Origin: Tomocerus qinae
Taxonomy: Eukaryota > Arthropoda > Collembola > Entomobryomorpha > Tomoceridae
Direction of reading: 5' to 3'
NCBI GenBank assembly: GCA_020055645.1
Contig: CM034546.1
Location: 76,880,001 to 76,944,000 of the forward strand
Length of the DNA: 64,000 nucleotides
This document shows positions 33,667-45,801 of this stretch, piece after piece (position 1 is the first letter of the stretch; every line of letters starts with the position of its first letter). The notes beneath the pieces were generated by a model. The model had not been told where the DNA came from. It ran no database searches and worked only from the letters and a program-made list of their open reading frames with translations. The translations under genes were made by a program, and so were the position numbers.

Positions 33667-33839
33667 CGAATACAAAATCATGTAAATATAGCAGTTAATT
33701 AATATTAACAATAAAATATAATCGCGTCCTGATAAAAATTTATATTATATTTTAATCAGTGGCTATTTTTGCTGTATAAGGTTAAATCTTGGCAGTAAGG
33801 GTTTATTTGTCATCTGTCGTCATTAGGCATCTGTCATTA

Positions 33840-34650
33840 TCATTGAATTGTTGGGCAACGTTTATTACATTCCTCTTCAGTAGGTAATGCAATCCCAGTA
33901 GCTATGGACCAACCTTTTTCAAATTTATGGAAGTTACTAATGATACTCTTGCATTTTCCAGAATTAGTGTCAAAGGTCCAAACATTTGACGGGCTAACCA
34001 CCTCTTCTGTCTTCTTTAAAGTGCCTTGCATTCCGAGGGTTTTGAGACACTCGTCTGTATAACAATAAATCAAATGATAATAATATAGGAAGCATATATA
34101 AAATATCAAATAAAAGTTCATTCGTCAAACATATGTAAAAAATATTTCAACTATTAAATTTTACATTTAGGAAAAGTAGGGTTTGTAAAATTTTGTATAT
34201 AGGTATATTTTTGTATAAGAGCCTTGTGATGTGGTCAATCTAATCTTCCACTTACCATCAGCGTTATATTTTTTCAAAAGTTTTTGACAACTTTGACATT
34301 TTTCGCTGCACTCCTTTTCAGTTTCAAAATACTGTCCATAATCCTTTAGGCAATAAGAAGAAACGCATTTGCCTGTCTTGGTTTCATAATAAAACGATAA
34401 CGATCTTTTATTTTTTTCCTTTTTTTCGCACAATGCTGCGTCCGTCATCACTGCCTTTATAAAACATGCTGAAAAAAATGCATTGATTTACTTTAATTCA
34501 TACTGTTATAAATTAAATGCATACAATATTCACAATTTATAAAATAATATTGCACTGACTGGGAGTACAGGTCTCAACATCATCAGCGTTTGTTCTTGTG
34601 ACATCATCACAAATGATGTACAGAAGGACCAATAAAATAACGTATTTCAT
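33840..34650 (-). CDS. Secreted two-domain Kunitz-type protein, intact copy, 3 exons, 172 aa
   Basis: Exons 34650..34560, 34468..34256 and 34054..33840, all GT-AG, phases 1 and 1, one frame to the stop. Seen: a signal peptide of about 20 residues. Domain 1 (exon 2) has six Cys in Kunitz order, with SFYYETKTGKC, SSYCLKDYGQYFET and KECSEKC. Domain 2 (exon 3) has WTFDTNSGKC and TEEECNKRC but lacks the second and fourth Cys, so it keeps two disulfides at most. Known: Kunitz domains inhibit serine proteases through a loop after the second Cys. Here the spacing from Cys1 to Cys2 (11) and Cys2 to Cys3 (20) is longer than usual, so inhibitor activity is uncertain. Secreted; the 5' leader contains a hAT MITE (34738..35512). 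The broken twin is at 30984. Confidence 0.8.
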
Positions 34651-34737
34651 CTTGTTTGGATGTTTGTCTCTCACAAAAAATAAGAAAGTTAATTTTTGCT
34701 AATGAACTTTGCTTTCTACCTATTTATTAGTTCCGCT

Positions 34738-35512
34738 CAAGGTATCGAAAAACCCGGGTTTTTTAGGAAAAAACCCTCGACCCCGGGTTTTTTGGGTTTT
34801 TTAGGGTTTTTTGGGTTTTTTGGGTTTAAGGGTTTTTTATATAACTATAGGTATAAATACAAGCCTATACTATACCATATATGAAAACTACAGCTGACAA
34901 CAACAACAACCGTGTCAGCTACTATTACTTATGTCAATGAAAAGAAAATTAAAGCATAAAAGTTTAATTTTATTATGTTGTAACGTAGCAAATGCAGTAT
35001 TTTTGTGAACACCTATATTATTATTACTGTTTGATGACAACTAGTGAAATATTAAGCATTATAATATGTTACTGATTATATTGACTTTATGAAATTATTC
35101 CTTCGTTAATTTGAAGCTTTAATTGCAAAGCATTACAGCAATGAATATGTAATTGATAAAATGAAATTGAGCATATGTGTACAACAATATTATAAACATA
35201 ATCTTCACAATGCAATGACTAAAGTATACATAAAACTAATATTATTATAGTCCTCACATTACGATACATTAATTACGCGTAGAAGTGTAGAAGCTGTATT
35301 TGTTTCCACCTGATTATGCATTTGTTTACATTTTTGAATAGAAATTAGTATGTATTGCGTATCTAGATGGAGCTGTAGTGCACATTCTTGTATGTTTTGT
35401 AAAAAACCCAAAAAACCCAATAAACCCGGGGTTTTTTAAGTAAAGCGGGGTGGGTTTTTTGCCAAAAAACCCAAAAAACCCCAACCCATAAAAAACCCGA
35501 CCCACAACCCTG
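34738..35512 (-). mobile_element. hAT-type MITE in the Kunitz gene leader (right arm)
   Basis: Mirror copy of 30123..30896, flanked by GTTCCGCT (34730..34737 and 35513..35520), the complement of the 8-bp duplication. Near its outer end it reads like the truncated copy at 28487 (TTTTTTAAGTAAAGCGGGG) rather than the full left copy, a sign of sequence exchange between copies. Confidence 0.85.
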
Positions 35513-36574
35513 GTTCCGCTATACTATGATGTGTGTGCCTTGCACTGAGACAGCATTAATAGAATATTATGTCCTTTTATATAAAATTTCGGTCTTCAAA
35601 AATTCAAACGGAATTTTTTTATTCGTTTAATAGCTATGCAATACAATAATATTATTATAATGAATAATGAACCATGCAGTAAATCATTAAGATCTATTTG
35701 TATTTTGTATTCATGATTGTTTGCATTCCAATCAAAAATATTTAATGTAAGCATTGTCATTTTTTACGATATTGTTTACCTCAATTAAATAAAATATATA
35801 TTCTTTGAACTAAATGTTATAGATTTTGCATTCAACGCGGCCCTGAAAAATTGAATACCAGACTATATTGAATAATTAAAATAATAATGATTCGTTTTAA
35901 TTCAATACAGTACTGTACTTTTAAATTTTAGGCTTTTTTACTCATATTACTGTGTGTTACTTTGTAGCAGCCATGATAAAATGGCTTGTTACGTTGTAAT
36001 ATTAATATTAAGCAGACGATGTACGTTTTTTTAATTACGCTCTATTCTGATTGTGCATAGGTTTAATTTTTTCTTGTTTTCTAGATTTCATAGTCTCCTG
36101 ATGAGTTTTTTATAAATGTTTTTACCTTTTTTATTAATTTACTCTTTCTTATTTATATCGATTTAGCTTCAATGCACTTTTTGTTTGGTGTACGAAATAG
36201 CGTGAATGAATTTTTTCTTTTGTGCACGAAACATTTCTGCACTTTTTGATTGACGCATTAACACTAGTATTTCGTGCACAAAACAAAAAATCCATCAAGG
36301 TTATTTCCTGCACAGAACAAAAAATGCTTTGAGAAGGCCATTTTGGAAACCAAAGTAATGCGCGCAAATGGTTGCATTTCAGTTTTATATCATAATTAAT
36401 TAACTAATTATAGAATTAATTAAATAAATATTATATTTTAGACAATTTCAATCTTGGATACAGTGATTAGATATTTTGTTTCAGGATTTCAAACGAGAAT
36501 ACATGATATTAGACTAAAAACAATTTAATGCCAAATTGGCATGCTAAAAAATTATCATTTTGGCTTTAGAAGTC

Positions 36575-36985
36575 CTATTTCCGGTTGTGCCAATTCCAAT
36601 TCTTATTACCGTTGTGGTTATCGTTGTCGTGGTGATTGTCGTTGTCGTGATGGTTGTCGTTATGATGTTTATTTGGAGATCTTATTTCACGGTGGTTGTG
36701 CCAATTATCGTGGTGATTGTCGTTATCGTGTTGGTTGTCGTTGTCGTAATGGTTGTCGTTGTCGCTATGATGTTTATTTGGAGATCTTACTTCACGGTGG
36801 TTGTGCCAATTATCGCGGTGATTGTCGTTGTCGTGATGGTTGTCGTTATCGTGATGGTTGTCGTTATCGTGATGGTTGTCGTTGTCGCAATGATGTCTAT
36901 TTGGAGATCTTACTTCGCGGTGGTTGTGCCAATTATCGCGGTGATTGTCGTTGTCGTGATGGTTGTCGTTATCGTGATGGTTGTC
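36575..36985 (-). pseudogene. 5'-truncated His-rich repeat fragment (right arm)
   Basis: Mirror of 28649..29059 and identical by eye. It contains the last three linkers of the gene and the intact C-terminus but no start, intron or signal peptide. Created by the tandem duplication whose joint is immediately outside. Confidence 0.8.
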
Positions 36986-37147
36986 TGTATTGCGTATCTA
37001 GATGGAGCTGTAGTGCACATTCTTGTATGTTTTTTAAAAAACCCAAAAAACCCAATAAACCCGGGGTTTTTTAAGTAAAGCGGGGTGGGTTTTTTGCCAA
37101 AAAACCCAAAAAACCCCAACCCATAAAAAACCCGACCCACAACCCTG
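36986..37147 (-). mobile_element. Truncated hAT MITE end (right arm)
   Basis: Mirror of 28487..28648; ends at ...AACCCTG followed by GTTCCGCT. Joined at 36986 to the His-rich fragment. Confidence 0.75.
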
Positions 37148-38209
37148 GTTCCGCTATACTATGATGTGTGTGCCTTGCACTGAGACAGCATTAATAGAAT
37201 ATTATGTCCTTTTATATAAAATTTCGGTCTTCAAAAATTCAAACGGAATTTTTTTATTCGTTTAATAGCTATGCAATACAATAATATTATTATAATGAAT
37301 AATGAACCATGCAGTAAATCATTAAGATCTATTTGTATTTTGTATTCATGATTGTTTGCATTCCAATCAAAAATATTTAATGTAAGCATTGTCATTTTTT
37401 ACGATATTGTTTACCTCAATTAAATAAAATATATATTCTTTGAACTAAATGTTATAGATTTTGCATTCAACGCGGCCCTGAAAAATTGAATACCAGACTA
37501 TATTGAATAATTAAAATAATAATGATTCGTTTTAATTCAATACAGTACTGTACTTTTAAATTTTAGGCTTTTTTTACTCATATTACTGTGTGTTACTTTG
37601 TAGCAGCCATGATAAAATGGCTTGTTACGTTGTAATATTAATATTAAGCAGACGATGTACGTTTTTTTAATTACGCTCTATTCTGATTGTGCATAGGTTT
37701 AATTTTTCTTGTTTTCTAGATTTCATAGTCTCCTGATGAGTTTTTTATAAATGTTTTTACCTTTTTTATTAATTTACTCTTTCTTATTTATATCGATTTA
37801 GCTTCAATGCACTTTTTGTTTGGTGTACGAAATAGCGTGAATGAATTTTTTCTTTTGTGCACGAAACATTTCTGCACTTTTTGATTGACGCATTAACACT
37901 AGTATTTCGTGCACAAAACAAAAAATCCATCAAGGTTATTTCCTGCACAGAACAAAAAATGCTTTGAGAAGGCCATTTTGGAAACCAAAGTAATGCGCGC
38001 AAATGGTTGCATTTCAGTTTTATATCATAATTAATTAACTAATTATAGAATTAATTAAATAAATATTATATTTTAGACAATTTCAATCTTGGATACAGTG
38101 ATTAGATATTTTGTTTCAGGATTTCAAACGAGAATACATGATATTAGACTAAAAACAATTTAATGCCAAATTGGCATGCTAAAAAATTATCATTTTGGCT
38201 TTAGAAGTC

Positions 38210-39029
38210 CTATTTCCGGTTGTGCCAATTCCAATTCTTATTACCGTTGTGGTTATCGTTGTCGTGGTGATTGTCGTTGTCGTGATGGTTGTCGTTATGA
38301 TGTTTATTTGGAGATCTTATTTCACGGTGGTTGTGCCAATTATCGTGGTGATTGTCGTTATCGTGTTGGTTGTCGTTGTCGCTATGATGTTTATTTGGAG
38401 ATCTTACTTCACGGTGGTTGTGCCAATTATCGCGGTGATTGTCGTTGTCGTGATGGTTGTCGTTATCGTAATGGTTGTCGTTATCGTGATGGTTGTCGTT
38501 GTCGCAATGATGTCTATTTGGAGATCTTACTTCGCGGTGGTTGTGCCAATTATCGCGGTGATTGTCGTTGTCGTGATGGTTGTCGTTATCGTGATGGTTG
38601 TCGTTGTCGGTATGATGTCTATTTGGAGATCTTACTTCACGGTGGTTGTGCCAATTATCGTGGTGATTTTCTTTGTCGTGATGGTTGTCGTTATCGTGAT
38701 GGTTGTCATTGTCGTTATGATGTCTATTCGGAGATCTCACTTCACGGTGTTTTTGTTCATTTTCTTGAGTAAAATTTCCCATTTTTTCTCCAATAGCCGA
38801 CGTGGTTGTTGATTCATTTTTTCCTACGGCGGACGCCACATCGAGAATATTTAGTTTTAATGTACTTGCTGTCGCTACAACTGCAACCGATAGCAGAAGC
38901 AAATTGACCTTAAAGAAGGATAATAATTGTAATTAAAGGCCAATCGTATTAATAATTTGATCTGTCAAGAGTGTCTTGTGAATTATTTATGAAAGTTATA
39001 ATTTTATGAATTACCAAAAGTTTTTCCAT
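38210..39029 (-). CDS. Secreted His/Asn/Asp-rich repeat protein, copy B, 2 exons, 237 aa
   Basis: Exon 1 39029..39015 encodes MEKLL. The intron is 39014..38909. Exon 2 38908..38210 is in frame to the stop. Seen: a signal peptide (MEKLLVNLLLLSVAVVATAS), then a Ser/Thr/Asn-rich propeptide-like stretch of about 45 residues. Five blocks follow, each opening with REVRSPNR or REIRSPNK, followed by HH(N/T/C/S)DNDNHHDN-type hexapeptides and closed by NWHNH; the end is NKNWNWHNRK. R-E-V-R-S fits the minimal furin site RxxR. Two His per six residues, beside Asp and Asn, suggests binding of Zn, Cu or Ni ions. Function not known; family not recognised. C/T variation between units falls at third codon positions and is silent in this frame. 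TATA box at 39150..39158. Confidence 0.75.
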
Positions 39030-40140
39030 TTTGAATTTTCTTTGAAAACTTATTTTGTTTTGGTGACCCAAACAGTAAGTCTATCAAATGACAACTTGTC
39101 AGAAGTGGTTAATTCAGTTGAATGATGATTATTGCTACTGTCGTTCGGAGTTTAAATACTCATTTCTTGGGTAAGAAGCGATTATAAATTCATCTAAAAT
39201 TCCATACAAAAGACGTCAGAAGAGTGTTGATTACAATCAAATAGTATAATTGAAACATGACTACAACATACCGATCCTTGTTAACATAAAGCTAATGATT
39301 ACTTTGATTATGCACCGTAATGCATATTTAAACGACAACGAACGAGTATTAAGGATAAACTGTTCTTGAATACGCCCTCGAAGGAAACAACTCCAGTCTC
39401 GGTAATTAGTAGCTTTCATACTTGGAATTCGGGAAAAGATATTTATATCACAACATTTATGTAGTAATTACTCATGCAACCGCTAAATACTATAACGGTT
39501 TTATGCCTTTGTGAATATAGTAACATGATATGGTGAAGAATTTGTAGTTAACTACTAACAAATACTGAGAATTAATATTTATATCTTGAGAACATTAGAA
39601 AAAATTAAACATTTAAACGGTCTTGAGGCACAAATTAATGAATATCATAAATAGAATTTGGGAGTTTCCAATTTAGTAAGAAAGCAATCGAAAGAGTCAT
39701 CAGTCTTTGGCGGTTGTGAAATCCACTACATGGTTAGTCTAAGGCTCTGGGAAGGAGAGTAATCAATCAAATTTAATTATTTAACCGAACAGTGAAAGCT
39801 TTTCTACAGTTGCTGTTTTAAGTCCTTCCATCATCTGTTGCTGGTTTTCATAAAAACATCATTGACAAAATGTTACATTTTTTATAAAATGACTATTTAA
39901 AAAATTTTTTATTACAAATAATCATCAACTTAATCTTTGTATATTATTATATGAAAATTGTTGAGTGGCAAAACTCAGATATTTCCTAGTTTGTCTTCAT
40001 AAAAATATTTTTATCTGGAACATGAGAAAACTTTTACCATTTGAACGGTCTTGAAGCATAAATTAATGAATATCATAAACAGGTTTTTGTTCTACCTTGT
40101 TGTTTTAATTAAGCCCACACATTTAATCATACTTATGTTC
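39030..40140 (-). repeat. Duplicated 5' flank and promoter of copy B
   Basis: Inverted similarity to 21270..22172 and, for the inner 750 bases, direct similarity to 48075..48880. It includes the TATA-like box in GGAGTTTAAATACTC and, at 39590-39660 and 40040-40090, two copies of an ACGGTCTTGA...AATTAATGAATATCATAAA block, so part of it was duplicated locally. No other gene. Confidence 0.7.
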
Positions 40141-40187
40141 ATTTCTCAACGTCTAAACGAAGCACTCTAACTATAGTCTGCGACAAC

Positions 40188-40990
40188 CAAGGACATATTT
40201 AGGGGGGGTCCTAGGGTGCTTAAGCACCCCCTAAATATTTTGAAAACACACTAGATATTATCGCGTTTTCACCCCTTGTGTAATATTCAAGTATTTAATT
40301 CCAAATTGGAGGAAACATATATTTTCTTTTTCATATGACACAATAACATATATTTTATTTTCGAATATGTTTGAACATTTTCGAATCCTTTTTTCCCTGT
40401 AATGAACCTTAGGATCTGAGATTACTTTATGTTATATTGTTACAAAATGGAAATGTGCTTATATAGCAATTGACCACTTCTGAAATGAGGTTTTTTGTTT
40501 AAAACATCTAAAACTAAATCGGCCGAACTGGGTGGGTGATGATAGATAAATCACATATTTAGAAGGCTCCCAGCCCCTTAATCTTGATATAAAGTGGATT
40601 TTTTTGACAAAGATTAAAAATCATAAATTTTTTCGCGCTTTGCGCGTATATTTCTTCTTTTTTACTAATATAATTATGTAAGGACGTATTGAGGGATGGG
40701 CTTTACCAAAATCAACAAAAAGAGGCATTTTTTCTCTCAATCGCAAAAAATTTTGCGCTCCGCGCGATTATTTTCTTTTTTAGGCCTTTTTTGACTCATT
40801 TCCGTCAAAAAAATCTAAAAATTTTCGCGCTACGCGCAAATAAATATTATTTACACATATATGGGATTAGCCCCTTCCGAAACTCAGTTCTGTATACGTG
40901 CTTGTAATGACGGTTCTAATTGCTTGATTTATGTAATACTCATTTTTAGAAATTAGCACCCCCTAGATCCAATTTCTAGATACGCCCTTG
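40188..40990 (+). mobile_element. hAT-type non-autonomous transposon, 803 bp
   Basis: Perfect 8-bp duplication GCGACAAC on both sides (40180..40187, 40991..40998). Ends CAAGGACATATTTAGG and (reverse complement of the right end) CAAGGGCGTATCTAGA are inverted repeats. Next to the ends are GTGCTTAAGCACCCCC-type palindromes. The interior has three short hairpins of the form CGCGCTxxGCGCG inside T-rich tracts (about 40635, 40755, 40832). No transposase frame. Confidence 0.85.
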
Positions 40991-41035
40991 GCGACAACCA
41001 TATATGCGAATAATTAGCACTCTGTTCTCGGGATA

Positions 41036-41398
41036 CCACTAAGTTCCAATACACGTTTGTCGTCTAATAACTCAAAAACCTACACCTTTAATAATAGCGT
41101 GATATGGGGGTAAGATGGTTGAAAATCGCTTTATCGAAATTCCCGGTAGTTTTTACACATTAAATACTCTTTACAACTTACAAAAGTTTATTAATGTCTG
41201 GTATGTTTTCCCTATGGTTTCCCATGTATAAATTAAATTTTAGTTCATCATTATTTTTTGACTTTACTTTCAAATAATTATTTGTTATATACCAATCTTT
41301 AAGTTAATTCAGCCTCTTTCCAATGGTAGTACACCTATTTTTCTATCTGCTCTAGTTTTTGAGTTATTAGCCGACAAACATGTATTGGAACTTAGTGG
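41036..41398 (+). mobile_element. Tc1/mariner-type MITE, 363 bp
   Basis: Inverted ends of about 45 bases (CCACTAAGTTCCAATACACG ... matching complement ending CTTAGTGG), flanked by TA dinucleotides (41034..41035, 41399..41400), as expected for Tc1/mariner insertion. Non-coding interior. Confidence 0.75.
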
Positions 41399-42973
41399 TA
41401 ACTCTGTACATGCAGAATTTTCAAATAATTTTCAGAATCAAAAAATAGGAAATCGAAGCCAGAGGGGATGAAAGTTTAGGTCATTAGCAGCGTTTATAAT
41501 GATCGGTGGAAAATTGTAGGAGGAGATAGTGAACATAATTTCCAAAACTCCCCAACTCTTTGCATGTGAAAATCTGACTTTCAAAAAATCATAAAAAAAT
41601 TTCTATGAAATTAAACGTTATGAAAATGATAATTTAGGGTTCTGACTATGAAATGCACATCCAGTAATAATTTCAAAGCTTATTATTTACTTTAGAGTAT
41701 TTAAAAAAAACTGGTTTCTATTCGAATTATTTGTGAATATCGGCTAGCACCTGTGATACTTACTGAGTTTTTAATCAGGCACTTTTGGATCCTCAATCAG
41801 TGCGTGGGAAAAACTGAACCTGAAGTACAAATTAAGAAACAATTTTGACAATTTACCACTAATGAAAATAATGAATTAGGTGCCAATGAGAACTAACTTA
41901 CCTATATAAAAGTCATTGAGGCTATTGAGAAATTTGAGAAGAATCTACAATATTTAGAATGAGCCTCGTGTCAAAATATAATAATATACGTAAAATACGT
42001 AAACGATTTAGGGAAATTTATTCAATTACTTATCCGTCCATTACAATGAATTATCTCCAGCCAAAAAATGTCAATCTAAATTTCAATGGACATCAACTAT
42101 GTTTAAGTATTTTCCAGAATGTAGACAATTATATTTATTCCAGTGCTTTGCTTAAAATAAAAGCAAATCCCTTGCGATAGCTTATTACAGCGAGATTTCC
42201 AACTTTCTATGAAGGTATCGGAGTTTTCGAAAAGCAAACGGATATTTACAGAAAAGCTATTTCTGCGTCTCCCATTATGAAGTGCAGGCATGAGAATGTA
42301 AAATGGCACTTTGATCACAATATACAGTAAAGCCTCAATGATGCAAAATTAGTGACAATCACAAGTGCGTGATGTGAATATTCCTAAGATAAGATAAGAC
42401 CGGCAGGAACAGAAAATGTATTGAAATAACTTGTTATGTTAATACACATTTGTTTTCTATAAAAAATTCTAGCTTTAAATTCAAAACGACGAAATTGAAT
42501 TTTTGATGCAACAATTTTGTCACGGTAAGCAAGGATTTTGAGCCAGGCCAATGTTCCACTCAAATAGAAAACAAAAATATAAACACAATGTAAAAGGTGA
42601 AGGGAAATGTGTAAAGCTAGGAACGGTGCAAAGAATAAGCAATACAATCGGTATTTTATTTTAATCGGCTTCTTTACATTTTAGCCAGCCGGTCGGTCAT
42701 TTTATCCGGTTAAATTGGCTGATGGCTAAAATGTCTATATCTCAATTTACATTGGTTTTAATTTTATTGTAATGATGTAGAAAATACCAAATTATAAATT
42801 GCTTGCATTTTGCATATAGGATTCAGCTCCAAGCAAACATTCAGCAAGATACCCAATAAAAAACTGTTCCCATTAATGTCGGACTTAGTGCCTTTAGCAC
42901 AACCACTATATCATTTTTTTATTCCATGGTCGTCAATTTTCTGGCTCTCTGTAAATGAAAAAATACAATAGTA
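41399..42973. other. Intergenic, nothing recognised
   Basis: A 73-codon open frame from an ATG at 41959 has no signal peptide or known motif and is not supported as a gene. The rest is AT-rich with no repeat structure. Confidence 0.45.
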
Positions 42974-43230
42974 CAGGGTTAGTCATTTAGGACACTATGG
43001 GATTTTTACACGTACTTTAATTACATAAATAATACAAATGCTCTAATCCTACTGCTCTGCTATGAAAGACGAACGTTAAAGAGTAGCATGGTAACATCAG
43101 GGTAATTCTCGCGGCGACAATTCTTGCCTTCAGTTCACCAATGTTTTGGGGTCTGGTTTCCTAAATGAATTCAGATGACCTCAAAGGAAAAATGCCACTT
43201 GCCAAAAATTGTTATCCTTTACCATCATCA
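42974..43230 (+). repeat. Relative of the foldback element at 31960-32346
   Basis: Begins CAGGGTTAGTCATTTAGGAC and shares blocks TTCTTGC.TTCAGTTCA.CAATG and GGTCTGGTTTC.TAAATGA with the element at 31960-32346 (there inverted at the CAGGGTTAGTCA end). No target duplication resolved. Confidence 0.55.
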
Positions 43231-43289
43231 GGTCTGTTGTATAGCTATACTTTCTAAATCAGAACACTTTGATTAAAAACGCAATGCTC

Positions 43290-44025
43290 CCATTATAAAT
43301 TCCTCTTTTATGTAGGCAATAATCATTCTCGGTATTTTTATATTTTATTATCAGTCTCATACTCATAACTTAACCTCAGTTTACAGTGGGATGCATTATG
43401 CATTGGACATTTGCTACCGTGCCTTGCTCATCTCTATATACTTAATAATACGTTCGGGATAGATAGATCGCTATCTGTGAGTGAGTACAGAAAGAGTTAA
43501 TGTGGTTTTACATTATCTCTTACTGACGTCAGAGAATGGCTTCATATAAACAGATAATCACTCGTTGCATTTCTATTGACGTCATAAATAGATTTCACGA
43601 CAAGACTATTTATTGTCTTTAATTACGTATAGTAGAAGACAAGGAAGAAGCTATTTTCCGAAAGTAAACTACTATTAAACATTATGTGATTATGTGTATG
43701 CAAAGGAAATGTAATTAATTTTACTTGGGCAGATAACCGGTCGTCCATTCATAAGTATTTTCTATGAAGTTCAAATATTGTAATCAATGGAATTCCCAAG
43801 ATAATATTTTCATTCTAGATTTCTTGTGAATGGACAACAAGGAGTAAAAGATAATTACAGCTAAGCTGTTACGGGATGCATTAATGTGGTTATTAGTAAT
43901 TGTGTATACATGAGGACAAAATATTTTATTTTTTATAGTACAGTATATTACTCTTTATATACCTATACTATTTACATATCATAGTCTATTAGTAACCATG
44001 AGTACTTCAGTTCAGTATGAATTTT
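43290..44025 (+). repeat. Dispersed duplication, copy 2 (matches 20010-20625)
   Basis: Same orientation and order as 20010..20625, with an additional stretch of about 70 bases near 43915-43995. Non-coding. Confidence 0.7.
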
Positions 44026-45801
44026 CAGAACTATACAAACTATTAACAAAGAATTTTATTAATGTGCATCCAATGTTAATGTTAAGTGAAAGCGTTTTAT
44101 TCGGATAGGTTTGTATAACTATTAATAATTTTAATAGGATTTTTAAGCATACCTTTATTAATAATTCAGAGGAGCTTTGAAGGAGTCTTAGTTGACCAAG
44201 TGAATGTCAACGTATCTCAGACGAATCTACTCTACGTCTACACTGCCTACGCTACGGCATTCAAAATTCTACCTTACGGATTCCACTTTCAAAATTCAAC
44301 AAATTGTTGCAAATTGTATAGGGTACTGGAAACGATTGCACTATAGTTATCATTTTTATTTGTCACTTTTGCTTTTCTTTTTACAAAGTGAAAAGTAAAA
44401 TCATTGCACCAAAATTTTGGCTTCACTAATTGCATTCTGCCATCAAAATGTAAAAAAGTCACACTTGTTAATTGTGCCTTGTTTCTTAGTCACACTTTAC
44501 TTGACTTCGAAGTTCATTCCATTGACTTTAACATATTTAATCTTCTGATTCCGTAGCTAACTCAATAAAAACCGCACCTTTAAAACATCCCATATTGTTC
44601 AATGTTCCTGTACTATTATCATACTTGACAAGCCTCTAGACACATGCGATAAGAATGCAAAATTGTTCAACCAATTCAACCTGTTCTTTTCTAATTTTTT
44701 CCATTCTATTCTGATTATGTTTATGAAAATGTTGCCCCATGTTTACAAAGTTGCATTTCTCACATTATCTAACAAAGGTTTATGAAAGTGTTAGTGAGAG
44801 TTTGCGATAATCTTCGTGCGGTTTACGAAAATGTCGTTAATGAATTCTCCGAAAGCCGAAAAAAATGCTGGGCATCTCAGCAATTGTGTTTTGGAAATAC
44901 AAACTGGACTAAGCTAAAGAAAAGCTAATCTAATCACAATAGGAAATTATAGTTATTAAGGCTTCTATATCAGGAAATATCCAAAATAGATGCACACCAC
45001 GGAGCTCTTGAATCGTGCATAATCAGAAAAATGATTCCAGGATTTTGATAAGTCGTAAAAATATAACCAAACTTCCATAAAAAAGACAAAAGAAAATGAG
45101 GGCGACCATGAGGCGCCTTTTTGAATTTGTGTCGGCAAACGTTAACAAAAATTCAAGATAATATATTTCTTACATGTATTTCTCTACTCCAAATCTAAAT
45201 TTTCAAATAGAATTTTCGATGACTTAAACATGGTATTTGATAATTGGGCTTTAATTCTCGTCTTTAGAATCTTTGTAGATTCTGAAACTGGAAACCACAT
45301 TACATTACGTTCAGCCAATTTCTCTTTAGCAATATTCGATGCAAGTCGCCACACCTCCTTAACACCTACAGCATTTATTATTGGTATCGTTTAATAAATT
45401 CATGAATAATGATAGCTGCATTATCCAAAATTCCATTATACAGCCTAATAACAATTTGGTTTTGATAACATTTAATAAGTATAAGAGTGCGCGATAACAT
45501 GGTATCTCAAATTGACCTCAAATAACGACTAAAATAATAAAATATTTACTGTAGAAAACACATTGGTTATCAATACTACCACTGTGGTTTCAAAATTTCA
45601 GTTTACAGATATCTGGTTCTTGTACATGTGCACGGGGGCTCCATTATAGACAAAACCACAAACCCATTCTTCAATCTTAGATAGTGCAATTACTTATTTT
45701 ATTTCAGGATTTTTAAATAGCATACACGATTAGATACCTAAAAACAATTTAATGAAAAGTTGACAAACAAAATATATATTATTGTTTTGGCTTTGGGAAT
45801 C
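44026..45801. other. Intergenic; 3' flank of His-rich gene C at the right end
   Basis: Nothing recognised over most of it. 45700-45800 resembles the 3' flank of copies A and B (GGATTTTTAAATAG, TAAAAACAATTTAATG), consistent with C being a full gene duplicate. Confidence 0.5.

Larger units (their letters stand above)
33667..37448 (-). repeat. Right arm of the large inverted repeat (about 3.8 kb)
   Basis: Reverse complement of 28186..31965. It holds the intact Kunitz gene, its MITE-bearing leader, promoter, the His-rich fragment and a second promoter copy. On its outer side it continues into a tandem copy of its own sequence that leads to His-rich gene B, so this arm is the one next to the original locus and is likely the source of the left arm. 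Confidence 0.9.
35352..38621 (-). repeat. Tandem duplication of about 1.6 kb joining MITE end to His-rich repeats
   Basis: 35352..36986 is repeated at 36987..38621 (shift 1,635 bases up to the repeat array): part of the MITE, Kunitz promoter, intervening flank and the 3' part of the His-rich coding repeat. The novel joint is at about 36986, where TGGTTGTCT of the His-rich array meets GTATTGCGTATC of the MITE. The inverted left arm contains the same joint, so the tandem duplication came first. Confidence 0.8.

Noticed and set aside
41959..42180. 73-codon ORF starting at an ATG after a TATATAAAAG-like box near 41903
   Set aside because: No signal peptide, domain, intron or paralogue; composition is like the surrounding AT-rich DNA.
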